A stretch of 64,000 nt of DNA from Acetonema longum DSM 6540. GTDB taxonomy: Bacteria; Bacillota; Negativicutes; Sporomusales; Acetonemataceae. The translations under genes and the position numbers were made by a program. Under the pieces are notes generated by a model. The model did not search any database. It was not told where the DNA came from and saw only the letters and a program-made list of their open reading frames with translations. Each line of letters starts with the position of its first letter. Positions within the stretch are counted from its first letter, which is position 1. Shown in pieces: positions 36,389 through 45,865 of this stretch. The stretch lies in contig NZ_AFGF01000007.1 in assembly GCF_000219125.1 (NCBI RefSeq), positions 1 to 64,000 on the forward strand, in the 5' to 3' direction.

Positions 36389-37369
36389 GTGAATATAACA
36401 AGGATTGCCGCATGCTGGAATCAATGGTTCGGGCAGCGCATGTTCTATCTGGTGCTGTCAGGAATTTTTTGCGGATTTATACTGGATATCCCAAAGAACG
36501 CATTTTATATAAAACCGGTCATCATCGGCGCATTCGCCTATATGACGTTTATAACCGCCTTAGGGACTAGTCTGAAAAAATTTATCGGAGTCCTGGGTAA
36601 GCCCTGGCTTCCCTTGTGGATATTGGCGTTAATTCATTTGGCGGCACCACTGTTAGCCTGGCTGATCGGCCTGCTATTTTTTCCGGACAATGAGTCAGTC
36701 CGGTTGGGATTCCTCATCAGCGCCTCCATTCCTATCGGGGTTACCTCGCTGATCTGGGTATCCATCACCAAGGCAAACGCTGCCCTGGCCCTGGTCGTTG
36801 TTACCTTGGACACCCTTATCGTACCGGTTTTGCTGCCGTTATTTTTCAAAATCATCATCGGCAAGACACTGCAAATCGATTACCTGTCCATGGCTTATCA
36901 ATTATTGATCATGGTAACAATTCCTAGTTTAATTGGCATGGCAGCCAATGATCTGACGCATGGCAAACTGACTTCCTTCGCCAACAGTATCGGCGGCCTG
37001 TCGTCCAAAGTGGCCTTTTTCCTGGTGATTTTCCTGAACGCAGCCATTGTTGCGCCCTCCATCCATTGGAGCATGTCGGTCCTTAAAATCCTTATAGTTG
37101 TATTCCTCACGGTTGCTGCCGGCTATCTGCTGGGCTTCCTTGGGTCCCTGCCTTTGAAGGAACACCGCCGGGAATCTGCCTTTACCATGATCTATACCGT
37201 CGGCATGCGCAACATCAGTTTCGGCTTGGTGATGGCCATGACCTATTTCCCGCCGGCGGTGGCTATCCCGATTATACTAGCCATGCTGTTTCAGCAGCCC
37301 CTGGCAGCCATCATCCCCCAGCTATTCCGGTGCATCGATAAATATAATGAAACAACGACCAACGTATAA
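36389..37369 (+). CDS. BASS-family (bile acid:Na+ symporter-like) membrane transporter
   Basis: About 326 residues, with ten hydrophobic segments, resembling the SBF/BASS superfamily (sodium-coupled uptake of organic acids). Seen: GAFAYMTFITALGTSLKKF, LISASIPIGVTSLIWVSITKAN, LDTLIVPVLLPL and the second half with AFTMIYTVGMRNISFGLVMA. GTG start at 36389 chosen because a promoter lies just upstream and the preceding 51 codons are polar and unlike the family. Substrate unknown. Convergent with an MFS gene across a strong terminator. Confidence 0.8.
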   Translation: MNITRIAACWNQWFGQRMFYLVLSGIFCGFILDIPKNAFYIKPVIIGAFAYMTFITALGTSLKKFIGVLGKPWLPLWILALIHLAAPLLAWLIGLLFFPDNESVRLGFLISASIPIGVTSLIWVSITKANAALALVVVTLDTLIVPVLLPLFFKIIIGKTLQIDYLSMAYQLLIMVTIPSLIGMAANDLTHGKLTSFANSIGGLSSKVAFFLVIFLNAAIVAPSIHWSMSVLKILIVVFLTVAAGYLLGFLGSLPLKEHRRESAFTMIYTVGMRNISFGLVMAMTYFPPAVAIPIILAMLFQQPLAAIIPQLFRCIDKYNETTTNV

Positions 37370-37377
37370 TTGCATGT

Positions 37378-37422
37378 AAAAAAGGCAGCGGGTTCAGTTC
37401 AAACGACCTCGCTGCCTTTTTT
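37378..37422. terminator. Bidirectional rho-independent terminator
   Basis: AAAAAAGGCAGCG and CGCTGCCTTTTTT arms around a loop of about 17 bases, between the convergent BASS and MFS genes. Confidence 0.92.
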
Positions 37423-37437
37423 ATGTTATTCTGCGTT

Positions 37438-38641
37438 TTAATTAACGGATGGTTCAGACGTCAGCGCCGTTTTTTTGTCGGGAATCATCGCCGCAATGCC
37501 GACAGCCAGTACCAGTGGCACAATCAACAGCAGCAATGCCTGCTGCAGGCCAATAAAATCGGCAATCAGCCCGGTAATGGCAGCGCCCGCCCCCGCCCAA
37601 ACCGAAAGCCAATCCCATCATCATGCCGGAAGCCATAGCCGCGTTGGCGGGCAGCATTTCCTGAGCCCAGACCACTGACGAGGGCAGTGTGGCCTGCAAG
37701 CAGGCGCCGCTAATCCACAAAGCTGCCCAGGTCAGAAGCGTCACCTCCCGGCTGGCCAAAAACACATAAAGCGCCGGAATGCAAATAGCCAGCGAGGCGA
37801 TAATGCATGGTTTGCGGCCCATGCGGTCTCCCAGATAGCCGCCGAAGATACTGCCGATCGCGCCGCCAAACAGGAAAACCGTAATCATCGAGCCGGCCAA
37901 TGCCGGCGAATGCCCCTGCTGCAACAGCCACACCGGCATAAAATTGGGGATGACGGACTGCGGCCAGGCGCGTAAGCCCATCACCACATTCAATTTCAGC
38001 AAACTGGCCGAACGATACCAGGGAACGGAATTTTGACTGGCCGTATCTTGGATTTGAGGCACCCGGCCCAGAGGCATCCGGTGCATCCCGGTCCAATAGT
38101 ATCCCCAGGTCACCAACAGGCCGGGTATAGCCAGCCAAATCAGCTGATCGGCGCTAAAGTAAAACAGGAAAAACATGACCACAGCCGGAGCGGCCGCCAC
38201 GCCGAAATTGCCGCCGCCGATAAAAAACGACATGCCCAGCCCCTTATTTTCCGCTGTGGATACCTTACCGAGCAAAGCCGAAGCAAGGGGGTGAAACAGG
38301 GAGGCGGCTAACCCGGACAAAGTAATATAGAGAAACAGGGTAAAAATGCTGTCGGCAGCAGCAGACAGACAAATAAACACCGCACTGACCGGAATGGTCA
38401 GCAGCACCATCCAGCTATAGCCGCTTTTATCCACATAGTAGCCGAACACCGGCTGCAGAAGATTGGAGGTAAAGGAATAGATCATGACTAAAAGTCCGCT
38501 TAAAGTTAACGACAATCCCAGCCTTTCGATGACCATCGGCAGCAATCCCGGCAAAAAAGTCACATAAAAATCGCTCAGGAAATGGCCGGCGGTTAGTAAC
38601 GCTATATAACAGCCGCTTTGATACTGTCGGGAATTTTCCAT
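37438..38641 (-). CDS. MFS transporter (fosmidomycin-resistance Fsr-like), C-terminus frameshifted
   Basis: Major facilitator of about 400 residues. It resembles Fsr: LTAGHFLSDFYVTFLPGLLP, YYVDKSGYSWMVLLTIP, GLAASLFHPLASALLG, FFIGGGNFGVAAAP and GGYLGDRMGRKPCIIASL. As written the frame ends at 37454 with a hydrophilic, Cys/His-rich tail that is not MFS-like. Removing one C from the run at 37590-37594 (G run in the gene) restores a hydrophobic last helix, AAITGLIADFIGLQQALLLL, and a stop at 37438. Either a sequencing error or a recent mutation. Confidence 0.82.
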
Positions 38642-38774
38642 GATATGCTCCTTTCACTTAGGGCCTTTACTTATATACCAAATATAGTCGTTCTTAACAA
38701 TGTAATGAGTCTAACAAATCCCACTCCCGGTTGCAAGCGGCAATAAACCGCAAAAATGAGAGATAGCGCAAAAG

Positions 38775-38808
38775 GAAAAGGCTAACTGCCTTAAAGCGGC
38801 AGTTAGCG
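38775..38808 (-). terminator. Rho-independent terminator of the DoxX-family gene
   Basis: Perfect ten-base arms GCTAACTGCC and GGCAGTTAGC with a seven-base loop. On the minus strand they are followed by TTTTCCTTTT. Confidence 0.85.
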
Positions 38809-38843
38809 CATCCGCCCGAAACGGGTCTGGGACAATATCGGCC

Positions 38844-39254
38844 TTAACCCTTATCAAAGCTGTATTTTCCCGCTCCGATCAGCATCAGGCTCACGACTAC
38901 GATCCCCAATTCCAATGCCTGGCTGGCCCCTGCCAAGCCGGCGCCTGTAGCAAACTTCATCGTCACAGCCACAGCCATGGTGCAGGTTAGCAGGATGCAT
39001 GCCGGGCGGAACATATATCCCACCGCCAGCAAGAATCCGCCGGCAAACTCAGAGAAAGCCGCGAGAAATCCCCAGAGCACAGGCATAAACGTGATGCCGA
39101 CATGCTGCATCGCCCCGCCTACCTTTACCCAGGCCGCCTCCCCGCCCATAACCTTAGGATAGCCATGATACATAAACATCAGCCCGATACCTAAACGCAG
39201 GAGCAGTAACCCCGCGTCCCGGTATTTGCTCGAAGATTTTCTTACTGAAAGCAT
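38844..39254 (-). CDS. DoxX-family membrane protein
   Basis: 136-residue protein with four predicted membrane helices. DoxX/DoxD-like features: LLLLRLGIGLMFMYHGYPKV at helix 1, AFSEFAGGFLLAVGYMFRPA and a C-terminal helix with LELGIVVVSLMLIG. The family occurs in thiosulfate:quinone oxidoreductase subunits and in oxidoreductase-associated membrane proteins; the role here is unknown. Monocistronic with its own terminator. Confidence 0.85.
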   Translation of the reverse strand: MLSVRKSSSKYRDAGLLLLRLGIGLMFMYHGYPKVMGGEAAWVKVGGAMQHVGITFMPVLWGFLAAFSEFAGGFLLAVGYMFRPACILLTCTMAVAVTMKFATGAGLAGASQALELGIVVVSLMLIGAGKYSFDKG

Positions 39255-39727
39255 AAAAATTCCACTTCTCCTTTTAATAGTATGTGTTTCAACGGTCTCC
39301 TAACGATTTACTTCTAATTGGGCTAACTTTGATCCATTTCTCCCATGCTGCCATCTTCAGGTGCCTGCATCATTTCCATAACTAAAGCCGTTGAAAGAAG
39401 GGGCATGTCCTATATACAGCCGCCTGATAATGAATACCGGCGAGGTCTGTGGTCGTATTCAGTATACAGCAGATCGTACCGCGTTTAAAGATATCTTTTT
39501 ATAGTATTCCTCACTTTGTAGAACAATCCTGTCTAAATCCGACCAATCTTGAGGAACTCTTTGGCCAGTCACCGGTGCCGGCAATCCTTGTCAATATTCC
39601 TAACAATGGCTCCGCTTCCGGATGAGCACATCCGGGCCCGCCTGAATACAATAGATCAGGAGACTGACCGATCCACGCACCTGTACAAAAGGCGTGGAAA
39701 TTTTTTCTTGAAGGTTGTGACCATTGT
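39255..39727. other. Intergenic region of about 470 bases upstream of the glycan cluster
   Basis: No credible gene. A 60-codon plus frame and an 87-codon minus frame are present but lack ribosome-binding sites and recognisable products. A stretch at 39388-39410 (CCGTTGAAAGAAGGGGCAT) faintly resembles the dispersed repeat arm. The promoter of the plus-strand glycan operon must lie here or just upstream, but no convincing box pair was identified. Confidence 0.5.
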
Positions 39728-40642
39728 ATGAGAAAGGTGCTGATCTTAGGAGGCTCAGGGATGCTGGGACACACTTTGTTCCGTTTCCTTTCGGAAGAGG
39801 CCGCCGACCTTGACGTCTATACATCAGTCCGCTCGGAACATGAACTGTCGCGTTGGCTTCCCCCGGACAGAATGAAAAAAGTATACGGCAATGTTGATGT
39901 ACAGCAACCAGAGAGTCTGGTAAATGTTTTTGCGGCAGTGAAGCCAGACATCCTGGTCAATTGCATTGGCATCATTAAGCAAGTGCCGGAGGCCAAAGAT
40001 CCGCTCACAGCGATTGCCATGAACGCTTTGCTGCCGCATCGTGTTGCCTTGCTGTGCGCTGCAGCCGGCGCACGCATGATCCATATCAGTACGGATTGCG
40101 TCTTTAACGGAGAAAAAGGAGGGTATATCGAACAGGATATTGCCAATGCAGATGATCTCTATGGAAGAACCAAATATCTCGGCGAAGTCGCTTATTCTCA
40201 CTGCATCACCCTGCGCACTTCGATCATTGGGCATGAATTAAAAGGAAAACGTGGATTATTGGAATGGTTCCTGGCTCAAAAGGAAACGGTACGCGGTTTT
40301 AGAAAGGCTATTTATTCCGGCTTTCCCACCATTGAACTTTCGCGCATTATCAGGGATTATATCATTCCCCGGCCGGAGCTGACGGGGCTTTACCACCTGT
40401 CTGCCGATCCAATCTCGAAATATGATTTGCTGCAGCTCATCAATGCTCAGTATGAAACCAGCCTGATCATTGAACCGGAAGACAATACCCGGCTTGACCG
40501 GTCACTGGACTCTGCGGCATTTCGTGCCCTCACAGGCTATAAACCGCCCGCTTGGCCGGAACTGATCCATGCCATGCACAAGAATCATGCGCAAACAAGC
40601 AAAACGATGCAGTTAAGGGGGAATGAGCATGGCGCTGTTTGA
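39728..40642 (+). CDS. RmlD-like NAD(P)-dependent nucleotide-sugar 4-reductase
   Basis: 304-residue short-chain dehydrogenase. Rossmann loop LILGGSGMLGHTLFR at the N-terminus; HISTDCVFNGEKGGY and YGRTKYLGE give the Ser/Thr-Tyr-Lys active site. It is the length of dTDP-4-dehydrorhamnose reductase and lacks the C-terminal cupin of CapF/FnlB. With the adjacent CapE-type dehydratase and WecB-type epimerase it matches the WbvR role, reducing the 4-keto sugar to an L-RhaNAc intermediate before 2-epimerisation to UDP-L-QuiNAc. That assignment is inference; a CapF-like product (L-FucNAc type) is the alternative. First gene of the plus-strand operon. Confidence 0.82.
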   Translation: MRKVLILGGSGMLGHTLFRFLSEEAADLDVYTSVRSEHELSRWLPPDRMKKVYGNVDVQQPESLVNVFAAVKPDILVNCIGIIKQVPEAKDPLTAIAMNALLPHRVALLCAAAGARMIHISTDCVFNGEKGGYIEQDIANADDLYGRTKYLGEVAYSHCITLRTSIIGHELKGKRGLLEWFLAQKETVRGFRKAIYSGFPTIELSRIIRDYIIPRPELTGLYHLSADPISKYDLLQLINAQYETSLIIEPEDNTRLDRSLDSAAFRALTGYKPPAWPELIHAMHKNHAQTSKTMQLRGNEHGAV

Positions 40643-41699
40643 TAATAAAGTGATTGCAATTACCGGCGGTACCGGTTCACTGGGCAAAGTGCTGACCCGC
40701 CGGCTCCTGCAAAAGGAACTCGGCTCTCCCCGGAAGATCATCATCTTCTCGCGGGATGAAGCGAAGCAGCACGCCATGCGGGTAGAATACCAGCACAAAA
40801 GAACGGCTACCGATGAGGTAATCTATGATAATTTTGCCCGGCTCATTGAGTTCAGAATCGGGGACATCCGCAATTATCATTCTGTTTGTTCGGTTTTAAG
40901 GGATGCGGACATCGTCATCAATGCCGCCGCCCTTAAACAGGTGCCTTCCTGCGAGTACTTTCCTTATGAGGCGGTATTGACCAATGTGCTTGGCGCAGAA
41001 AATATCGTCCGGGCAATATGCGAACATAAGCTTCTCATAGAAACAGTGGTGGGAGTCTCTACGGATAAAGCCTGCAAACCGGTGAATGCCATGGGTATTT
41101 CCAAGGCCCTTCAGGAGCGGCTGTTTATTGCCGCTAATGTGACCATTCCCCAGACCAGGTTTATTTGTGTACGCTATGGCAATGTGCTGGCTTCCCGGGG
41201 TTCTGTCATCCCCCTGTTCCATGAACAAATCAGGCATGGCGGCCCGGTCACAATTACCACCCAGGAAATGACCCGGTTCCTGCTGCCCTTGGAAAGTGCG
41301 GTTGATACCATTTTTGCCGCCCTTCAAGAGGCTGCGCCAGGTGAGATATATATACCGAAAATTCCCGCAGCCCGTATTGTCGATGTGGCCAAAGCCATAA
41401 TCGGGGACAGAAATATATCTCTGACCTATACCGGCATTCGTCCGGGAGAAAAAGTCCATGAAATTCTTGTTTCCGAAGAAGAGTCCTGGCGGACCTATGA
41501 TCGCGGCAATTATTATGCCATCAAATCAATGCTTCCCGAGCTGGCGAAAACGGCGCCCGGGCTGCAGGCCTTGTCCAAAGAATACAGTTCCGGTGATTTT
41601 GTCATGACTTTCGCCGAAACAGCGGCGCTGTTGACAAAACACCATTTGCTGCAGGAAACAGATCAAGATACTAACAGAGACGGGGAATTTTTACGATGA
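40629..41699 (+). CDS. UDP-GlcNAc 4,6-dehydratase/epimerase (CapE/WbjB/FnlA type)
   Basis: 356-residue extended SDR enzyme of nucleotide-sugar synthesis. Seen: AITGGTGSLGKVLTRRLL (NAD loop), IFSRDEAKQHAM, NAAALKQVPSCEYFPYEA, GVSTDKACKPVNAMGISKA with Met in place of the usual catalytic Tyr, as in CapE, and FICVRYGNVLASRGSVIPLF. Catalyses 4,6-dehydration with C5 (and C3) epimerisation of UDP-GlcNAc. Start at the ATG at 40629, seven bases after AAGGGGG, overlapping the reductase gene end; its own stop overlaps the next gene (ATGA). Confidence 0.92.
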   Translation: MALFDNKVIAITGGTGSLGKVLTRRLLQKELGSPRKIIIFSRDEAKQHAMRVEYQHKRTATDEVIYDNFARLIEFRIGDIRNYHSVCSVLRDADIVINAAALKQVPSCEYFPYEAVLTNVLGAENIVRAICEHKLLIETVVGVSTDKACKPVNAMGISKALQERLFIAANVTIPQTRFICVRYGNVLASRGSVIPLFHEQIRHGGPVTITTQEMTRFLLPLESAVDTIFAALQEAAPGEIYIPKIPAARIVDVAKAIIGDRNISLTYTGIRPGEKVHEILVSEEESWRTYDRGNYYAIKSMLPELAKTAPGLQALSKEYSSGDFVMTFAETAALLTKHHLLQETDQDTNRDGEFLR

Positions 41700-44600
41700 A
41701 AAAATATAAGATTGTGTGCATGTGCCAGATCTATAATGAACTGCGCAAAGGAAACCTGGAACGATTCGTAACCTACGTAAAACCTCTGGTCGAGGATTTA
41801 GTCGTCTATGACGACGGCAGCACCGACGGCAGCTACGAATATATGCTGCAGCAAACGCCCTATGTCCTGCGCGGGACAGAAAATGATTTCGCCAACGAAC
41901 AGCGCCATAAACAACTCCTGCTGCAGGAAGCCTTGAAACTGAATCCGGATTACATCTTATGGCTGGATGCGGACGAAGTTTTAACCGCTAATGCCGCAGA
42001 TTGCCTGCAAAAATGGTGCACCGCATGTGAAGTGCAACAGCTGGACGGCGTATGCTTCCACGAGCTGAATCTGTGGCGCAGCCATTCCTGGCGGCGGTTG
42101 GACAGTTTATTTGACCAGGGCTGGTTTTGCCGCCTATGGCGGGTAGTCCCCGGCATTCACTTCTATGAGCCGAAACCAGGGTTGCATCAAAAGCCGCATC
42201 CGGTAACAATTCAGCGCATGGCCTGGGCCGAAGACATTCAGGTGCTGCACTATGGCTTCGCTTCCGAGCGAAACCTGGCATATAAATATCTGGTTTATCG
42301 CTCCCACGGACAACGCGGTTATAACATGCTTGACCGTTTGATCAGTGAAGAAAGCCTAACGGTGACAAAGGTCCCCCGTGAGCTGTTTCCGGAAGGTCTG
42401 TGGCTGGACGATGAAGCTCCGCAGCCTATGAAATTCGTTGAGTCCCTGGCTTATGTGGAACAGTACCGGGAAGAAGTGTTTAAGCCCAAATTCTCCATCA
42501 TATGTTTAGTCTATAAAAGCGTTGGCTGGCTGGATTTCGTTCGTGAGCAGGTCTTGCGCTATACCGACATGACTGAAAAGGAGTTTTTCTTTGTCGCCAA
42601 TGATGCTAACACTGCTGTGCTGAGCCATTTGCAGGAACATTATATACCGCACTATATTCATGAGAACACTCCCAAACAGCAAGGGGAATGGTATGTCAAT
42701 AATGTATACCGGGCCTATAATTTTGCAGTCAGCAAGGCCCGGGGAGATTTTATTGTGTTCATTAATTCCGACATGGCTTTTACGCCGGGTTGGTTTGATC
42801 ATTTATGGCAGGCCTATAACGGAGCAAACTGCGTCGCCTCCCGCTTGGTGGAATCGGGAAAATTGCCCAGCGGTCAATACGGAGTGGAAAAAAACTTTGG
42901 CCGGGATTACGCCTCCTATCAAGAAAGCCAGTTTCTGCAGTATGCCTGTCAATTAGCGGAAGCTAAAACAGCGGACGGCGGCCTGTTTATGCCCCTTCTG
43001 ATCCGCAAGGAACATTTTGAGCGGGCCGGAGGCTACCCGGAAGGGCAGGTGGCCTTTGGCAGCGATCTTTACCGGCCGGTGATCGCCCGGCGGGGAGAAC
43101 CTTGCATTTCCGGCGACACAGCCTTGATCTTGAAGCTCCAGGCCATGGGGATCAAGCATCAAACGGCTTTCGGCAGTATTGTTTATCACTTCCAGTGGGG
43201 CGAAATAGATAGCCCGGAATCCCCGGAAACTCCGGTGCGTCCGGTAAAAGTCGCCCTAGCCATGGCAGCAGCAGTCGCCCCAGGTTTAGAAGACGCCCTG
43301 CTTGCCGCCTTGCCCGCCTCAGTCAGCCTTGGCGCCTCCGCAGCCGACAATCCGGGCGATTATGCCGCCCGGGCCCGCAGTGATCTAGAGGAACAGTATC
43401 CCGATACAGAGGTCATTATTCAGGATGCCACCCGCCTGCCGCTCATTGATCCCACTCGTTACACCATCGCTTTGCTGCAGGAGGATCTCCGCGCCAGCGG
43501 TACGGCAAGCGAGCAGCAGGAAGCGAATTTACGGCAGGCCAATAGGCTTGCAACCCACTCTATCGATATTGCCCACTCTTATGCCGAATATGATTTCACC
43601 ATAATTCCCGCTGCGCCGGATTCGGGCGAAAAATGGCGCCAGCTGCTGACTGCAGTTTTTCAGGAGTGCATGATAGCTAAACAGGAGCAGCAAGCAAAAA
43701 CAGCCCGGCATAAAGTATCGATCATTTTAACTACATTCCAAAGGGTACACTTGTTAAGATGGGGTTTATGGTCCTTAGCCCGCCAGGATATCCCTTTTGA
43801 TTTTGAAACCATTGTGGTGAATGACGGCTTACAGGATGAAACTGAAGCCGTTTGCAATGAGTTCAAGGAAAAGCTCAATCTGAAGTATGTATTTACCGGG
43901 CAAAGAAATCTAAACGGTCAAGTGGTGTGGCGGGTACCCGGTTTTGCCATGAATATCGGCGTACAACAATCCTGCGGCGATATTTTGGTCATCGGCTGCG
44001 CCGAAATGTTTCATGTCAATGACACCATCGCCAGGCTTGTGCCGCCCATTTTAGAAAATCCCAAACTGCTGGGCATTCCCACCGGCAAGGATGACCGCGA
44101 TGGAAGGTTTCTGGCATATATCAATAACCATGACGGAGCCTCTGATCCGGATAGCTATGACCAATGCGCCGCCTTAACTGTCACGCTGCCCTTTCTGATG
44201 GCCCTTCACCGCAGCCAGTATGTTGCGATTGGGGGATATGATGAGGATTTTGTCGGCATGGCCTATGATGACAATGACTTTATCCAGCGCTTATTAAGCA
44301 ATGGCTGCCAGTATTGTCAGACCGACGCTTCCACAATACACTTGTACCACCCCCGGTCAGACAGCTATTATGTGAGCGGTGGCCCCCCTGAATGGGAATA
44401 TAACAAACACCTCTATTTTTCCCGCATTGGTCAAATCGTCCGGAATGAAGGCCGTGAATGGGGCGTTATCAAATATACGCAAGTCAAGGAGGTCGAAAAA
44501 TTCGTGAAATTAAACTGGCATGAAGACTTTATTGTTCATCTGGCCGGTCTCATCCGCCCGCGGGTCTATGTGGAGCTTGGGCTATACCGGTGTTACCTCT

Positions 44601-45064
44601 TTAACCGCATCATCCCCCTAGCGGAAGAGTTAATTGGCGTGGATATCAGCGTCGAAGCCGGGCAGGCCATGCTATCTTCAACGAAAACCCGCTTTTTTAA
44701 GGGGACGACGCAGGACTTTGCCAGAGAATTGGCGGTAAGGCCGCTGCAAATCGATATGCTGTTCATTGATGCCGATCATTCGCAGACAGCCGTGTTACAG
44801 GACTTTACGAGCTTTTTCCCGTTTGTGGCGCCCCACGGTCTCATTTTGCTGCATGATACCCACCCGAAAGATGAGGCTATGATGGACCCCCAATGGTGCG
44901 GCACGGCCTGTCAGGCGGCGGAAATATTGGCGCAGGACACCCGCGCCTATGAATTAATGACGATTCCCGTTCCCCCGGGCCTGACGATTTGCCGCAAGCG
45001 GCGAGCGCAGTTATCCTGGCAGGAAGGCAGCATTGATCAAGCAACTCAGCAGCCAGGGAAATAG
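41696..45064 (+). CDS. Very large multidomain protein: three GT2-like glycosyltransferase modules plus a C-terminal methyltransferase-like module
   Basis: 1122 residues, cytosolic, no membrane segment. Module 1 (about 1-260) is a GT2-type domain with VVYDDGSTDGSYEYM and WLDADEVLT. Module 2 (about 265-505) has FSIICLVYKSVGWLDFV, a DxD-like FINSDMAF and a GGYPEGQVAFGSDLY acceptor-side region. Residues about 510-660 are a low-similarity linker, rich in Ala and acidic residues. Module 3 (about 671-920) is another GT2 domain with SIILTTFQRVHLLRWGLWSL and GGYDEDFVGMAYDDNDFIQR. Module 4 (about 950-1110) has a SAM-methyltransferase-like fold with VYVELGLYRCYLFNRI, IGVDIS, MLFIDADHSQTAVLQDF and LILLHDTHP. 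Coupled to the dehydratase gene. Likely assembles a short glycan on one acceptor (inferred). Confidence 0.82.
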   Translation: MKKYKIVCMCQIYNELRKGNLERFVTYVKPLVEDLVVYDDGSTDGSYEYMLQQTPYVLRGTENDFANEQRHKQLLLQEALKLNPDYILWLDADEVLTANAADCLQKWCTACEVQQLDGVCFHELNLWRSHSWRRLDSLFDQGWFCRLWRVVPGIHFYEPKPGLHQKPHPVTIQRMAWAEDIQVLHYGFASERNLAYKYLVYRSHGQRGYNMLDRLISEESLTVTKVPRELFPEGLWLDDEAPQPMKFVESLAYVEQYREEVFKPKFSIICLVYKSVGWLDFVREQVLRYTDMTEKEFFFVANDANTAVLSHLQEHYIPHYIHENTPKQQGEWYVNNVYRAYNFAVSKARGDFIVFINSDMAFTPGWFDHLWQAYNGANCVASRLVESGKLPSGQYGVEKNFGRDYASYQESQFLQYACQLAEAKTADGGLFMPLLIRKEHFERAGGYPEGQVAFGSDLYRPVIARRGEPCISGDTALILKLQAMGIKHQTAFGSIVYHFQWGEIDSPESPETPVRPVKVALAMAAAVAPGLEDALLAALPASVSLGASAADNPGDYAARARSDLEEQYPDTEVIIQDATRLPLIDPTRYTIALLQEDLRASGTASEQQEANLRQANRLATHSIDIAHSYAEYDFTIIPAAPDSGEKWRQLLTAVFQECMIAKQEQQAKTARHKVSIILTTFQRVHLLRWGLWSLARQDIPFDFETIVVNDGLQDETEAVCNEFKEKLNLKYVFTGQRNLNGQVVWRVPGFAMNIGVQQSCGDILVIGCAEMFHVNDTIARLVPPILENPKLLGIPTGKDDRDGRFLAYINNHDGASDPDSYDQCAALTVTLPFLMALHRSQYVAIGGYDEDFVGMAYDDNDFIQRLLSNGCQYCQTDASTIHLYHPRSDSYYVSGGPPEWEYNKHLYFSRIGQIVRNEGREWGVIKYTQVKEVEKFVKLNWHEDFIVHLAGLIRPRVYVELGLYRCYLFNRIIPLAEELIGVDISVEAGQAMLSSTKTRFFKGTTQDFARELAVRPLQIDMLFIDADHSQTAVLQDFTSFFPFVAPHGLILLHDTHPKDEAMMDPQWCGTACQAAEILAQDTRAYELMTIPVPPGLTICRKRRAQLSWQEGSIDQATQQPGK

Positions 45065-45078
45065 CTATTTAACAAGCC

Positions 45079-45104
45079 GGGAAGGGTTCCGTGGAACCCT
45101 TCCC
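45079..45104. terminator. Hairpin terminator between convergent glycan genes
   Basis: Perfect 12-base arms GGGAAGGGTTCC and GGAACCCTTCCC with a two-base loop. T runs at the flanks are short, so it may act by structure in both directions. Confidence 0.7.
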
Positions 45105-45112
45105 CTAAAAAT

Positions 45113-45754
45113 TTAATCCACCAGATCGGTTTTCATGATCATGTCTTTCAACCTGAAATTATAAGGCAACAAAACTGATTTGTCGAAGGTAGTAAAGTTT
45201 ATGTTTTGCAGCGGACCGATGTCGTATGGATAATCTTCTTCGGCCATTTGCCTGGTTGTCACGTTTCCTTCCTCTCGCCATTTTTTAAAAAAATGATTTT
45301 TAGTAAAATTAGTTTTTGCATACTGCCAGGATGTGGGTAAATAAATATAGTCAATTTCCTCGCTTTCATAATAACTGATATTTGCCTCTTTCAGCCGCCT
45401 GGTAAAATCATTGTCCTCATAACCGCCGCCGATAAACCGTTCATCAAAAAAACCAATCTTTCTGATCAAGTCCTTTTTGAATCCAAAAAAGCCAAATCGA
45501 TAAAGGCCCACCAAACCCCAGCCGTCTTGCAGCATAGTCAGAATTTTTTGCACCGCCGCAGGCGTTGGCCGGGCTTTATCATTACAGATGATAATTTTCT
45601 CATACCAACTTGACACTATCGCCTCATTAACCAGCTTTGAAAACGATGGATAATTTGTGCCATCAAGAATTCTGCTGTTCAAACCCGCTAAACATGATTG
45701 CGCTTCCCGGCTAAGGTGAGGTCTGTTGGATATGATAATTATTTCATAGTCCAC
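45113..45754 (-). CDS. GT2-like glycosyltransferase (small)
   Basis: 213 residues from the GTG at 45754, which has GGAGG 11 bases upstream (the frame is open six codons further). It retains the GT2 Rossmann half in degenerate form (IIICNDKARPTPAAVQKIL) and the acceptor-side motif GFFDERFIGGGYEDNDFTRRL, the same ED/DND pattern as module 3 of the neighbouring giant protein. No N-terminal DDGSxD motif, so the nucleotide site is unusual and activity is uncertain. Transcribed toward the glycan operon from the opposite strand. Confidence 0.68.
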   Translation of the reverse strand: MDYEIIIISNRPHLSREAQSCLAGLNSRILDGTNYPSFSKLVNEAIVSSWYEKIIICNDKARPTPAAVQKILTMLQDGWGLVGLYRFGFFGFKKDLIRKIGFFDERFIGGGYEDNDFTRRLKEANISYYESEEIDYIYLPTSWQYAKTNFTKNHFFKKWREEGNVTTRQMAEEDYPYDIGPLQNINFTTFDKSVLLPYNFRLKDMIMKTDLVD

Positions 45755-45865
45755 GTTTTTAATTGCCTCCACAGTTTAAATTTAGTCTTGATTATAATGT
45801 ATGTATTACCGTCCCAATGGTGTGAAAAAATGCTACTCCAGGTGACTCTACCTGCATAATCTTTT

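Noticed and set aside
39388-39410. Repeat-arm-like sequence CCGTTGAAAGAAGGGGCAT
   Set aside because: Too diverged and without a partner arm; may be chance.
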